A DNA stretch of 64,000 nucleotides from Paenibacillus dokdonensis (GTDB lineage Bacteria; Bacillota; Bacilli; Paenibacillales; Paenibacillaceae): positions 2,839,939 through 2,903,938 of the forward strand of contig NZ_STGQ01000001.1 of the NCBI RefSeq assembly GCF_004916975.1. The letters run 5' to 3'. The position numbers and the translations under genes are program-made. Positions 1 to 8,263 of the stretch are shown one piece after another; position 1 is the first letter of the stretch; each line of letters opens with the position of its first letter. The notes below the pieces were generated by a model. It searched no databases. It was not told the origin of the DNA and worked only from the letters and a program-made list of their open reading frames with translations.

Positions 1-83
1 GCATACAGGCTAAAAATCAAAAGTGATGCAGCCAGCAGGATAATCAGCATATAACTGATCCGTTTCGTTAAATAAGCACTCAT
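1..83 (-). CDS. ABC transporter permease (DppB/OppB type), N-terminal fragment
   Basis: Only the first 27 or so codons lie in the window; the gene runs off the left edge. The readable peptide begins MSAYLTKRISYMLIILLAA, a short basic N-terminus followed by a hydrophobic segment, as at the start of peptide/nickel ABC importer permeases. An AGGAG ribosome-binding site sits 7 nt upstream of the second of two adjacent ATG codons, so the second was chosen. It lies 80 nt downstream of the peptide-binding lipoprotein gene on the same strand, which supports a shared importer operon. The family call rests mainly on that context. Confidence 0.6.
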   Translation of the reverse strand, partial: MSAYLTKRISYMLIILLAASLLIFSLY

Positions 84-162
84 CATTAGCCTCCTAATCG
101 CATTGTCCCCCGCCCGGTTACCGTAATACGCTCGGGACGAGGGACGAAATGTTTTTTACGGA

Positions 163-1911
163 TTATTGTGCCGGCTTAAGCGACCAGTCTGGAAGACTGT
201 TTGCCAAGCCAACAAACGGGCTAACGGCCAAGTTATCGATCCGTCCATTATATCCATAGACGGTTTTCTTATAGTTCGTAAAGATAATTGGAAGCTCATC
301 ATTCAGGAGCTGAAAGATTTCTTTATATACTTTTTTGCGTTCTTCGATATCGGAAGTTGCTAAGCCTTTTTCATACAGCTCCTTTAGCTTTGGATTGTCG
401 TAGGCCTTTATCTCACCGTCCAGGAACTGCACCAAACCGTCCGAAGGATCCGTCAGCATTGCTGTAGAGAAGGATACGAGATCATAGTCTCCGCTTTCCA
501 TTTTAGATACCAGAGAGTTAAAGTCAGCAAATACTTCAGGTTCAAATTTCACGCCGATGGCTTGGAAGTTTTCCTTCGCTACCGCAATGAAGATATCCGT
601 CTGTTTGCTCTTGGATCCAAGGAAATGGATGGAGAGCTGCTTGCCGTCCTTCTCACGGATACCGCCTGCGCCTTCCTTCCAGCCAGCTTCCTCCAGAAGC
701 TGCTTGGCTTTTTCCGTATCAAATTTGTATGGATTAATGCCGTCTTCCGTATAAGCCCAGGAAATAGGTGAAGATGGAATGTTAGCTACGGAGCCTGCAC
801 CTTGGTTAGCATCCACATAAATACTCTGACGATCCAGTCCGTAGGTCAGCGCTTGGCGTACTTTCTTGTCCTTCAGTGCTTCATGCTCCAGGTTCACCTG
901 CAGATATCCATACGTGCTTGGCGTATAAGGGATGATATTTACGAATCCAAGACTCTTCAGCTTATCGATATTTTCTGTGGTGGCGCTGAACGAAGAATAG
1001 TCAATTTCACCTGTTTCGAGATACTGCCAAGTGTCACCTTCGGAAGTTTTGTAAATAAAATGCTCCGTTTTCGGTTTGCCTTTGTAATAGTTCTCATTGG
1101 CAACGAAACGGACTTCCTGACCCGGAATGAATTTCTCCAGTTTGTATGGTCCGTTACCGACCGGAGTGGAATGAAGCTTTTTAATATATTCCAGTTGGCC
1201 AAACTTGTAATCCTTACCGTAGTAAGCCTTGGACAAGACCTTATCACCCAACATGACCAGTGCCGTCGCATTAGGTTTTTCCAGCGTGATGGATATCGTC
1301 TGTGGATCAATAATCTTGATGCCGGAAATGCTCGCAGCCTTGCCTTCCTTATATTCTTGTGCACCCTTTACAGGGAGTGTTGGAACCATAGAGTCGCCAT
1401 CATAGGCCTTATCGAACTGGATTGTCCATGTGAAAGCAACGTCATCTGCTGTCATTGGAGATCCGTCACTAAATTTCAAATCCTTGCGAAGATGGTATGT
1501 ATATGTGAGCTGATCATCTGAAATATCCCATTTCTCAGCCAAATCAGGAATTGGAAGTCCCTTCTCATCCACGGTTACCAGGGAGCCGAATAGCAGTGAG
1601 TTGACGTTACCGTCGTATCCGCTTTGCGTAAAGTACGGCGTGAACGCACCGCTCGGATCTGTTAAACCAACGATAATTGTATCCGTGCGCTGCTTGGCAA
1701 CTGCTGGAAGCTTAGACATATCCGCTGCTGTAAAAGGTTCGTTGAGTCCCGACTCTCCGCCAGGAGCTGCAGCCGGCTGATCCTTCGAGCCTTGTTCGGT
1801 TTGCGTTGTACTGCCGGATGTTGACGCCGTATCCTTTTGATCCGAGCATGCCGAGAGTACCAGGGAGCCGACAATGAGTAGTGATGTTAATAAATAAACG
1901 CCTTTTTTCAT
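163..1911 (-). CDS. Oligopeptide/nickel-type ABC transporter substrate-binding lipoprotein
   Basis: This is a 582-residue extracellular solute-binding protein of family 5 (SBP_bac_5; OppA/DppA/NikA-like). It should capture peptides outside the membrane and deliver them to the permease encoded just downstream. A lipoprotein signal peptide is clear, with lipobox LSAC and lipidated Cys22, followed by a low-complexity Ser/Thr/Gln spacer. The body has the typical family 5 layout: PIPDLAEKWDIS and YHLRKDLKFSDGSPMTADDV near the N-terminal half, then VRQALTYGLDRQSI and a long C-terminal lobe. The length is normal for the family. ATG follows AGGAGG. The ligand cannot be read from sequence. Confidence 0.9.
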   Translation of the reverse strand: MKKGVYLLTSLLIVGSLVLSACSDQKDTASTSGSTTQTEQGSKDQPAAAPGGESGLNEPFTAADMSKLPAVAKQRTDTIIVGLTDPSGAFTPYFTQSGYDGNVNSLLFGSLVTVDEKGLPIPDLAEKWDISDDQLTYTYHLRKDLKFSDGSPMTADDVAFTWTIQFDKAYDGDSMVPTLPVKGAQEYKEGKAASISGIKIIDPQTISITLEKPNATALVMLGDKVLSKAYYGKDYKFGQLEYIKKLHSTPVGNGPYKLEKFIPGQEVRFVANENYYKGKPKTEHFIYKTSEGDTWQYLETGEIDYSSFSATTENIDKLKSLGFVNIIPYTPSTYGYLQVNLEHEALKDKKVRQALTYGLDRQSIYVDANQGAGSVANIPSSPISWAYTEDGINPYKFDTEKAKQLLEEAGWKEGAGGIREKDGKQLSIHFLGSKSKQTDIFIAVAKENFQAIGVKFEPEVFADFNSLVSKMESGDYDLVSFSTAMLTDPSDGLVQFLDGEIKAYDNPKLKELYEKGLATSDIEERKKVYKEIFQLLNDELPIIFTNYKKTVYGYNGRIDNLAVSPFVGLANSLPDWSLKPAQ

Positions 1912-2135
1912 AAAGAATAACCTCCTATTTTTCTAATTCACTAATCATTCCTATAAGATAAGTATGATTTAAGATACCATTGATTAATGTTTATTATAGA
2001 AACCATTTGTAGTTCTGTAAATAGAGAACTTAAAAAGTTTTCTGAAAATAATTCAGAGTAATTTTCTGTAACTTTTTCTAATTGTGAAAAGTGCTCCTGA
2101 AGAACTACTTGATCCGATTGAAAAATGTGCACAAT

Positions 2136-2178
2136 AAAAAGACCTCTCTGCTTGCCAAATAGCAAATCAGGAGGCCTT
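2136..2178 (-). terminator. Rho-independent terminator of the ArsR-type regulator gene
   Basis: On the minus strand a stem of AAGGCCTCCTGATTTGC pairs imperfectly with GCAAGCAGAGAGGTCTT around a 6-nt loop and is followed by TTTTTATT. It begins about 25 nt after the stop codon of the regulator gene. Confidence 0.7.
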
Positions 2179-2201
2179 ATCTCATGTGATATCGTATAAT
2201 A

Positions 2202-3116
2202 CTATCCTTCCTCGATATAGTTCATCAACCGCTCCTGAACCTGGAAGAGCGCACGCTTTCTCAGACTGTATTCCGTTAGGTTTTCCCCTTCAAAATGAGC
2301 ATATAGTACCCCTGCGCTGCGAAGCTTCGAGATATGATCATGGGTGATTCCTTTGGATAGCTTAAGATGACTCACAATTTCGGTGAATGTACGGGGACCC
2401 TTATGCAGGAACCTTAAAATCTTCAAACGGTTTTTCTCCCCAAGACTCCGGAGTGTTCGCAGATCATGTGTTGGAATCAGCTCCTCATCCCCCAAATAAA
2501 TTCGAGCGTTATAATGACAGATCAGCTTGGAACCATATTGAGAAACGATATTGAGCGGTTGAAAATGATACTGAGGAACCAGAAGCAGCTCCTGTACACC
2601 AGGCACCGGTTTGAAAATCATTCCATTTGTTGTTTCGTCTACAAACTCTTCTCCTTGAACTTCAATCAGACGGTTGATTCTCGTCTCTTTTTCCTTTTCG
2701 AGCGCAGACAGAATCTTCTGATCTACATGTTGAAAATATTGATCGTACCATTGCTGAAACATGGAGCTTGTTTTTTCCTGAAAAACTTCAATGTCATCCT
2801 CAGGGAATTCATTGCCGTTTGCTTCGAAAAGCTCAATAAGTTGATGAATGCTTAAATGCCTAAACCAAGATAAAAAACCTTCAACGCCAAGGCCCTCTGG
2901 AACAAGGAACGCCATCAGATAGGCAAAGCTCCAGTCCCCGTTAATCAGCATGTCATCAAGCGTTTGGGCAAATTCAGGTGTTAGCTTTTCTTTGGTTTCG
3001 ATGGCCCAACAAGGAGCGAGGTCGATCTTTTTGTGTGATTTGCGGCATATGTAGGAATGCAGGCTGTTCATAAATTCATGAACGGGTTCGAATTTTATAT
3101 CCAAGCTACAATTCAA
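2202..3116 (-). CDS. ArsR-type winged-helix transcriptional regulator with a long N-terminal domain
   Basis: A 304-residue protein. The last 85 or so residues form an ArsR-like winged helix (LRSLGEKNRLKILRFLHKG, then FTEIVSHLKLSKGITHDHIS as the recognition region). The first 200 residues are a domain of unknown function that is much longer than in classic ArsR sensors and shows no Cys metal site. It is a clear paralogue of the regulator at 63074..63991, with matching motifs in both halves (FEPVHEFMNSL against VSPIYELLGSF; WYDQYF against WYENYF). Start is TTG after GGGAGG with 9-nt spacing. It lies upstream of the peptide importer genes on the same strand, so local control of that importer is possible but inferred. 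Confidence 0.82.
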   Translation of the reverse strand: MNCSLDIKFEPVHEFMNSLHSYICRKSHKKIDLAPCWAIETKEKLTPEFAQTLDDMLINGDWSFAYLMAFLVPEGLGVEGFLSWFRHLSIHQLIELFEANGNEFPEDDIEVFQEKTSSMFQQWYDQYFQHVDQKILSALEKEKETRINRLIEVQGEEFVDETTNGMIFKPVPGVQELLLVPQYHFQPLNIVSQYGSKLICHYNARIYLGDEELIPTHDLRTLRSLGEKNRLKILRFLHKGPRTFTEIVSHLKLSKGITHDHISKLRSAGVLYAHFEGENLTEYSLRKRALFQVQERLMNYIEEG

Positions 3117-3362
3117 TCTCTTTGTCCTCCCTTCAATCTACATTGAACTAAAGTTTATGTTACTCACATGCCAAACCCCTTATATATGTGGCAATGGATG
3201 AATTGGCCCGATGCATCTTCAGTTCTTTTTATCAAATTGAATATATTATAACGTGATCATTTTAGCGCATTCCATCCCTTTCTATCAAATGCTATATAAA
3301 ATTATGTTATCACAGCCTCAAAACACACCCGAATCCGCTTCAATTTCTTCTTCGTCATCCGT

Positions 3363-3398
3363 AAAACGAAAAGACACGATGCAAACGGCATCGTGTCT
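3363..3398 (-). terminator. Terminator of the CNNM/CBS membrane protein gene
   Basis: A perfect 10-bp stem, GACACGATGC with GCATCGTGTC around a short loop, is followed on the minus strand by TTTTCGTTTT. It is 20 nt beyond the stop codon of the gene at 3417..4733. Confidence 0.85.
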
Positions 3399-3416
3399 CG
3401 CTATATATTTTACACT

Positions 3417-4733
3417 TTATGCGCCCGCTTCCTCCACCATCAATTGGGGTTTCAGCAGCTTAATCCTTGCTATGCGCTTATGATCGGTTTCTTCCACTAT
3501 GAAAATATGACCATCGAGCTCAGCCGATTGTCCCTTTTGCGGAGGAATGGCCTCCACACGGGAATATAACCAGCCGCCAACAGTATCGTAGTCCGTCGTG
3601 TCCAGTTCAAGTCCGAACCGGTCGTTCACTTCATCAATGAGCATTAATCCGTCAATCGAATATTCATTCTCATGAATCTTTTCAACTCCAGGACGCTCTT
3701 CATCAAACTCATCCTGGATTTCACCGACGATTTCTTCCATAATGTCTTCCAGGGTAACAAGCCCGGATGTGCCACCATACTCATCAATCAGGATGGCAAT
3801 CTGAGTCTTACCCCGCTGCATCAGCTTCAGCAGAGCGCTGATCTGAATGGATTCCGGTACAGCAAGGATCGGACGAATTAAAGTATTGTATTCAGTCGCC
3901 GTGGAACGCAGCAAATCTTTAATATGAATAAAACCGATAATGTGATCCTTATCACCATCACAAACAGGATAACGGGTTCTCATGCCTTCGTAAGCAATCT
4001 CAAGATTTTCTTCTCGGGACATCTGTGTGTTCAAACATATCATTTCCGTACGGGGAATCATAATCTCACGACCGGTTGTTTCCGCAAAATCGAAGATATT
4101 GTCAACCAGTGCGAGCTCCGTATTATCGATAAGTCCGTTTTTGTTGCTTTCCTTCATCAGAACCCGGATTTCTTCCTCCGTATGGGCGGAATCCGATTCT
4201 GAAGCCGGTGCGATGCGCAGCATGCGCAATAAAGCATTAGCGAGTCCGTTTAATACCCAGATGAAAGGATACATTAGCTTATTGAAATACACCATTGGAG
4301 CGGCCGACATCAGGACGACAGTTTCCGCCTTGCGGATCGCCATCGATTTGGGCGCCAATTCTCCAAGTACGATGTGCAGAATCGTAATCAGCAGAAAAGC
4401 AATGACCACGGCAATGCCGTGTACAGCGGCTTCTCCAAAGCCCAAGGCATGTATCAGAGGTCTAACGAGACTTGCTATGGCAGGTTCTCCAAGCCATCCA
4501 AGTCCGAGTGATGCGAGCGTGATGCCTAGCTGACAAGCAGATAAATAGGCATCCAGGTTATTTACGATTTTTTGTGCGAATAATGCGCCTTTACGTCCTT
4601 CGTCAACCATGGTTTCCACACGGCTGCTCCGTATTTTCACCATTGCGAATTCCGCTGATACAAAAAAACCATTCAGTATTACCAATACCACTACCCAAAT
4701 CAAATTCATCAAACTCGGTAAGGGGTCAGTCAA
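3417..4733 (-). CDS. CNNM/DUF21 transmembrane protein with CBS pair and CorC_HlyC domain (hemolysin C family)
   Basis: A 438-residue inner-membrane protein. Residues 1-200 form a DUF21/CNNM transmembrane block (GFFVSAEFAMVKIRSSRVE near the N-terminus), residues about 215-335 a CBS pair (MIPRTEMICL, YPVCDGDKDHIIGFIHIKDLL, AILIDEYGGTSGLVTLEDIM), and the C-terminus a CorC_HlyC domain. Such proteins (YhdP/YqhB/MpfA-like in Bacillus) are linked to magnesium efflux or tolerance. The old name hemolysin is misleading. The start is TTG behind AGGAAG. An in-frame stop lies just upstream, so no longer form is possible. A short upstream ORF precedes it. Confidence 0.88.
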   Translation of the reverse strand: MTDPLPSLMNLIWVVVLVILNGFFVSAEFAMVKIRSSRVETMVDEGRKGALFAQKIVNNLDAYLSACQLGITLASLGLGWLGEPAIASLVRPLIHALGFGEAAVHGIAVVIAFLLITILHIVLGELAPKSMAIRKAETVVLMSAAPMVYFNKLMYPFIWVLNGLANALLRMLRIAPASESDSAHTEEEIRVLMKESNKNGLIDNTELALVDNIFDFAETTGREIMIPRTEMICLNTQMSREENLEIAYEGMRTRYPVCDGDKDHIIGFIHIKDLLRSTATEYNTLIRPILAVPESIQISALLKLMQRGKTQIAILIDEYGGTSGLVTLEDIMEEIVGEIQDEFDEERPGVEKIHENEYSIDGLMLIDEVNDRFGLELDTTDYDTVGGWLYSRVEAIPPQKGQSAELDGHIFIVEETDHKRIARIKLLKPQLMVEEAGA

Positions 4734-4741
4734 TCTTCTTC

Positions 4742-4768
4742 CTATTCACCGTATTTCTTAACCGGCAA
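4742..4768 (-). other. Possible 8-codon upstream ORF (leader peptide)
   Basis: TTG CCG GTT AAG AAA TAC GGT GAA TAG would encode an 8-residue peptide, MPVKKYGE. It has an ideal AAGGAGGTG ribosome-binding site at 4776..4784, 7 nt before the TTG. That site is stronger than the AGGAAG serving the membrane protein gene, whose TTG lies 8 nt after the uORF stop. The AGGAAG overlaps the uORF stop codon, so translational coupling is plausible. Not verified as translated. Confidence 0.4.
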
Positions 4769-4988
4769 ATAGGTACACCTCCTTCGTATTGTAAAGTTGT
4801 AAGCCATGCCAGGCATGTATGAAGGGTTCACCGTCAACTTCCCAATGGATCCATCTCCTATCTCTGTGTATGATTTTGCTGCATATCTTTAATTATATAA
4901 TTATACACTACACAGTCAAACAGCAAGGTATGACTGTATTTTATAGGGACCGGATGGTTTTTTAAGCAAACCTCCGGTTAACAGGCTA
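4769..4988 (-). other. Leader/intergenic region upstream of the CNNM/CBS gene
   Basis: This stretch holds the upstream ORF ribosome-binding site and a perfect small hairpin, CATGCC-A-GGCATG (4805..4817). I checked for M-box (magnesium) and yybP-ykoY (manganese) riboswitch signatures because of the downstream gene and found neither. The rest is AT-rich and carries no convincing gene. Confidence 0.4.
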
Positions 4989-5030
4989 AAAGAGCCGTCC
5001 CCTGTCATTTATGACAGCAAAGACGGCCTT
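4989..5030 (-). terminator. Terminator of the cwlJ-gerQ transcription unit
   Basis: On the minus strand AAAGGCCGTCT and CTGTCAT pair with ATGACAG and GGACGGCTCTTT, followed by TTAGCC. The 116-bp repeat at 5061..5176 separates this terminator from the gerQ stop codon. Confidence 0.75.
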
Positions 5031-5060
5031 TTCGGCTTTTCAACAAATTATTTTATATCG

Positions 5061-5176
5061 AATCAATTTCATAATACCTTAGGCCGCTTCAATCAAGGCT
5101 ATATATAGATCCAAAGGGTTATATTGGTCTATATATAGTTTCAATTTTATCGTTTTAGTGAGTTATGAAATGGATT
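5061..5176. repeat. 116-bp dispersed repeat with terminal inverted repeats, copy 1 (MITE-like)
   Basis: The ends AATCAATTTCATAA and TTATGAAATGGATT are inverted repeats with one mismatch. The same 116-bp unit recurs at 38226..38341 with about 90 percent identity and no length change. Inside, CTATATATAG occurs twice around a short loop. There is no coding capacity. It lies between gerQ and its terminator. The target-site duplication is unclear here. A non-autonomous transposable element is the simplest reading. Confidence 0.75.
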
Positions 5177-5197
5177 CATCGTAAGTAAATAATGTCT

Positions 5198-5665
5198 TTA
5201 ACGACCTTGACCAGGGTTTCCGATAACACCTGGATACTGGTATATGAGCGGTTCGTTAAATGTAATGTAATCGAGATTAAGAGTCAGCAGAACGATACGC
5301 TGGCCTGTCGATCTTTCCGAAATAATAATGTGATCCCGTCCTGCGGCTTCAATCACTCCCGTGAATACTTTTGCATTCCATTGGGAGTTGTTTTCATAAG
5401 TCATGTAGAAGGTTCCGGTTTTCCCCAGGTTCAAACGCAGAATATTCTCAATGTAAGATTGCTCGAATTGCGGTTGCTGGGGTGCTTGCATAACCGTTCC
5501 CATCGGACCCATCGGACTGCCGCTGGTTACTTGCGGAGGGACGGATCCCATTCCGCCCATACTTCCCATGGTCATACTTCCGGGCATGCCTTGGCCGCCT
5601 CCGGATAAACCAGGATATCCATTTCCCATATTATACGCAGCCGGACGAAAAGGTTGAGGCATCAT
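5198..5665 (-). CDS. gerQ: Spore coat protein GerQ
   Basis: A 155-residue spore coat protein. The N-terminal half is rich in Gly, Met, Pro and Gln (GMPGSMTMGSMGGMGS). The C-terminal half is the conserved GerQ domain (YIENILRLNLGKTGTFYMTY, then VFTGVIEAAGRDHIIIS and LLTLNLDYITFNEP). In Bacillus GerQ is needed to localise and activate the cortex-lytic enzyme CwlJ during calcium-dipicolinate germination and is crosslinked by transglutaminase Tgl. It lies 49 nt downstream of cwlJ on the same strand, the expected partner, so the two are almost surely co-transcribed in the mother cell. Its terminator is displaced by an inserted 116-bp repeat. Confidence 0.95.
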   Translation of the reverse strand: MMPQPFRPAAYNMGNGYPGLSGGGQGMPGSMTMGSMGGMGSVPPQVTSGSPMGPMGTVMQAPQQPQFEQSYIENILRLNLGKTGTFYMTYENNSQWNAKVFTGVIEAAGRDHIIISERSTGQRIVLLTLNLDYITFNEPLIYQYPGVIGNPGQGR

Positions 5666-5714
5666 ACCATATAATCCTCCTTATAAGTACATTTCGGAAT
5701 TACGCACACTTCAA

Positions 5715-6137
5715 TTAATACACATTCGGGCAATTCTCACTCGAAGGGCTGAAAAAGCAGTGTGCCTTAAAACGTCCCGTATTCGCCTGATTGTACCAGG
5801 TTGCCGGGCATTCAGCTGTGGGACGGAAAAACCACAATGCGTTGGAAGCCGGCCAATACCGTTCACCGTTAATGGCACGCTCAGCTAACCTGATATCCTG
5901 ATCCCTGGCCTTTTGATAAAAATACCCCTTCTGCGGAGCTTCAAAACCGCCTGGACTTTGGTAGACCATATCCTGGATACTGCGAATATTGTTGAAATCC
6001 AAACAGTTTCCCAAGATGCGGTTCACGCCGACGTTACCTACCATCAGCATACCAAGATTCCCTTCCCCTTCAGCTTCAGCCCTCATCAAACGAGCGAGCA
6101 GCCTGGTTTGCCCCGAGTTCGTTTTGATAACAGCCAA
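5715..6137 (-). CDS. cwlJ: Cell wall hydrolase CwlJ (spore cortex-lytic enzyme)
   Basis: A 140-residue SleB/CwlJ-family hydrolase acting on cortex peptidoglycan during germination. Family motifs are clear: LLARLMRAEAEGEGNLGML with the catalytic Glu region, VGNVGVNRI, GYFYQKARD, and ALWFFRPTAECPATWYNQ near the C-terminus. No signal peptide is present, as in B. subtilis CwlJ, which is placed in the coat from the mother cell. An ATG at 6155 is in frame, but its first codons are themselves the ribosome-binding site AGGGAGG. The TTG at 6137, 7 nt after it, gives an N-terminus (MAVIKTNS) that matches CwlJ. GerQ, its partner, follows immediately. Confidence 0.93.
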   Translation of the reverse strand: MAVIKTNSGQTRLLARLMRAEAEGEGNLGMLMVGNVGVNRILGNCLDFNNIRSIQDMVYQSPGGFEAPQKGYFYQKARDQDIRLAERAINGERYWPASNALWFFRPTAECPATWYNQANTGRFKAHCFFSPSSENCPNVY

Positions 6138-6172
6138 GATCCTACCTCCCTGCATAATTGATTTTCTTTATA

Positions 6173-6180
6173 AGTGTATG
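6173..6180 (-). promoter_or_regulatory. Candidate sigma-E type -10 element upstream of cwlJ
   Basis: CATACACT on the minus strand fits the sigma-E -10 consensus CATACANT and lies about 35 nt upstream of the cwlJ TTG start. A convincing -35 was not found. Mother-cell expression of cwlJ-gerQ is expected from family knowledge. Confidence 0.35.
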
Positions 6181-6371
6181 TGCATTCGCCCAGTTGAGTG
6201 ACAACAAATCTTGCATACTTGTACTTCATTACGACAGAATTTATCCTTGCTTGACATTTTAACAAAGTCGATCTCAAGCTTTACTTCCCTCTGATCTCCC
6301 CAAAACATCTGCGCTTTATACTGATGAAGATTGGTTTTGAAATCATCAGAAAAGCGAGGTCGTTTAGTTCC

Positions 6372-7322
6372 ATGGAGAAAGAAATCACACTGGCTTCCCC
6401 GCTCCCGAGGGAAAGTTCCCGCAGCAAAAAGGCTGCTTCGCTTCGGACAAGCCGCTGGAAGGAAAGATCATTAGCCTACTTCTTTTTGGCCCCTTCTCTG
6501 ATACTGTTCGGGATATTTCTGTTTTATCCCTTACTGAAATCGGTGTACCTGAGTCTATATTTAACCGATCCGCAAGGCCGGGTTGCATCCTTTGCCGGCG
6601 CCGATAATTTTAAGAATGTACTGACCTCTGAAGTCTTTTATAACAGCTTGTGGATTACCGTCAAATTCATTCTGCTAACCGTTCCGACGGGCGTTGCTGC
6701 AGCTCTCGTACTAGCCGCTTTGTCTATTCAGAAGCTGAAATTCACCAAGCTGTTCCAGTTCTTTTTCTCCCTGCCGATGGCTGTTTCAGTTGGTACCGGT
6801 TCGATTATCTGGATGGTGCTGTACCATCCAACCTTAAGTATCCTCAACTACGGTCTCAGCTTGGCGGGAATCCCCCCGATTGCATGGCTGACGGATCCCA
6901 AATGGGCATTGCTCTCTATTGCCCTGATGACGGTATGGCTCAATCTCGGCTTTAACTACATCGTCATGCTGAGCGGCATGCAAAGCGTGCCTGAGGATCT
7001 GTACGAAAGCGCCAAAATCGACGGATCAGGATCATTCCGCACATTTTTCCGCATCACCCTGCCCTTGATTTCGCCGTCGCTCTTTTTCATCAGCGTCGTG
7101 TCGATCATCAGCGCATTTCAATCCTTCGCGCAAATTAACATTCTGACCAAAGGCGGGCCGATGAACAGCACGGATGTACTGGTGTACAACATCTACCAGG
7201 ATGCTTTCATTAATTACCGATTCGGCATTGGCAGCGCGCAAGCGTTAATCCTGTTTGTCCTGATTACGCTTCTGACTATAGTCCAATTCAAATTTGGCGA
7301 AAAGAAGGTGCATTACCAGTGA
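6372..7322 (+). CDS. Carbohydrate ABC transporter permease (MalF/UgpA family)
   Basis: One of two membrane subunits of a CUT1-type sugar or glycerol-phosphate importer. After a basic cytoplasmic N-terminus (SRSKKAASLRTSRWKERS) there are about six membrane segments, the first being AYFFLAPSLILFGIFLFYPL. The EAA loop that contacts the ATPase reads EDLYESAKIDGSGSFRTFFR with the invariant G near position 235. I use the ATG at 6372; an earlier in-frame ATG at 6324 lacks any ribosome-binding site, though the one at 6372 is also weak. The stop overlaps the start of the next permease by 4 nt. No ATPase gene is nearby, so a shared MsmX-type ATPase is likely. Confidence 0.88.
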   Translation: MEKEITLASPLPRESSRSKKAASLRTSRWKERSLAYFFLAPSLILFGIFLFYPLLKSVYLSLYLTDPQGRVASFAGADNFKNVLTSEVFYNSLWITVKFILLTVPTGVAAALVLAALSIQKLKFTKLFQFFFSLPMAVSVGTGSIIWMVLYHPTLSILNYGLSLAGIPPIAWLTDPKWALLSIALMTVWLNLGFNYIVMLSGMQSVPEDLYESAKIDGSGSFRTFFRITLPLISPSLFFISVVSIISAFQSFAQINILTKGGPMNSTDVLVYNIYQDAFINYRFGIGSAQALILFVLITLLTIVQFKFGEKKVHYQ

Positions 7323-8143
7323 CCATACGGGCTGTTAACCAAACAATTCTTTACATCATGTTAAGTATTGCAGCGCTCTTCATTCTGTTTCCGCTGTTGT
7401 TTACATTGTCTTCCGCATTCATGAGCAGCGCAGAATCGGCCACATACCCGCCTCGGCTGCTCCCTTCAGGATTGCACTGGGATAACTTCCTCCAGGTCGT
7501 AGATACGGTTCCGGTCATCCGTTTTATTACGAACAGCTTTGCCGTTTCCGGAGCCATTATGTTGGGACAGCTGATTACTGCAAGTATGGCTGCCTACGCT
7601 TTTGCCTTTCTGCGATTTCCAGGTAAAGCCGTCATCTTCTCGCTGTTTCTTTCCACGATGATGATTCCCTGGGAAGTCACCATGATACCCAACTATCTCA
7701 CAGTGCGCAGCTGGCACTGGATTGATTCCTATCAGGGGTTAATCGTGCCCTTCTTGGCCTCGGCCTTTGGCACGTTTCTTCTGAGACAGTACTTTCTGCA
7801 GCTTCCGAAAGAACTGTTCGAGGCTGCCAAGGTCGATGGCTGCGGCCATATCCGTGTCTTTATTCAGCTGGTCCTGCCATTGTCCGCACCTTCGCTGGCC
7901 ACACTCGCCGTATATTCTTTTTTAACGAATTGGAGCAATTATTTGTGGCCGATGCTCATCACAAACAAGGAAAGCATGCGGACGGTACAGATCGGTATCA
8001 GTATGCTCCAGTTTGAAGAAGTCACCGCTTGGAATGTGGTGATGGCCGGCATTGTGATCATGCTCCTGCCTTCTCTTATTTTGCTGATCGTTGGTCTGAA
8101 GCCGTTGGTACGCGGGATTACTGCCGGAGCATTAAAAGGTTAA
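7319..8143 (+). CDS. Carbohydrate ABC transporter permease (MalG/UgpE family)
   Basis: The second membrane subunit of the sugar importer, 274 residues with six predicted membrane spans. The first is TILYIMLSIAALFILFPLLF. The EAA loop is KELFEAAKVDGCGHIRVFIQ and the C-terminus ends LVRGITAGALKG, typical of MalG-type subunits. Translation starts at GTG overlapping the TGA of the upstream permease (GTGA), a sign of coupled expression. It is followed 120 nt later by the binding-protein gene. Confidence 0.9.
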   Translation: MTIRAVNQTILYIMLSIAALFILFPLLFTLSSAFMSSAESATYPPRLLPSGLHWDNFLQVVDTVPVIRFITNSFAVSGAIMLGQLITASMAAYAFAFLRFPGKAVIFSLFLSTMMIPWEVTMIPNYLTVRSWHWIDSYQGLIVPFLASAFGTFLLRQYFLQLPKELFEAAKVDGCGHIRVFIQLVLPLSAPSLATLAVYSFLTNWSNYLWPMLITNKESMRTVQIGISMLQFEEVTAWNVVMAGIVIMLLPSLILLIVGLKPLVRGITAGALKG

Positions 8144-8263
8144 TCTCATTTATTATTAATTACATTAATATTATTATGGGTCGTCATTACGATCAGCTTG
8201 TTTTCAGGCTGCTTGTAATTTCACAATAAAATCACTTAAATCAAAAGGGAGAGAAAAGAAAAA

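Noticed and set aside
802..1521. 239-codon open frame on the plus strand inside the peptide-binding lipoprotein gene
   Set aside because: It is antisense to a well-supported family 5 binding protein, has no ribosome-binding site, and its peptide has no recognisable domain and an odd Cys/Ile/Phe-rich composition.
1941..2165. 74-codon minus-strand frame between the lipoprotein and ArsR genes
   Set aside because: It begins inside the regulator terminator and overlaps the lipoprotein promoter region; the peptide is not protein-like.
4734..4988. Possible metal riboswitch (M-box or yybP-ykoY) before the CNNM/CBS gene
   Set aside because: I compared the leader with the conserved blocks of both classes and found no match beyond small hairpins.
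5041..5180. CRISPR-like repeat
   Set aside because: The 116-bp unit occurs only twice, 33 kb apart, with terminal inverted repeats; there is no spaced array anywhere in the window.
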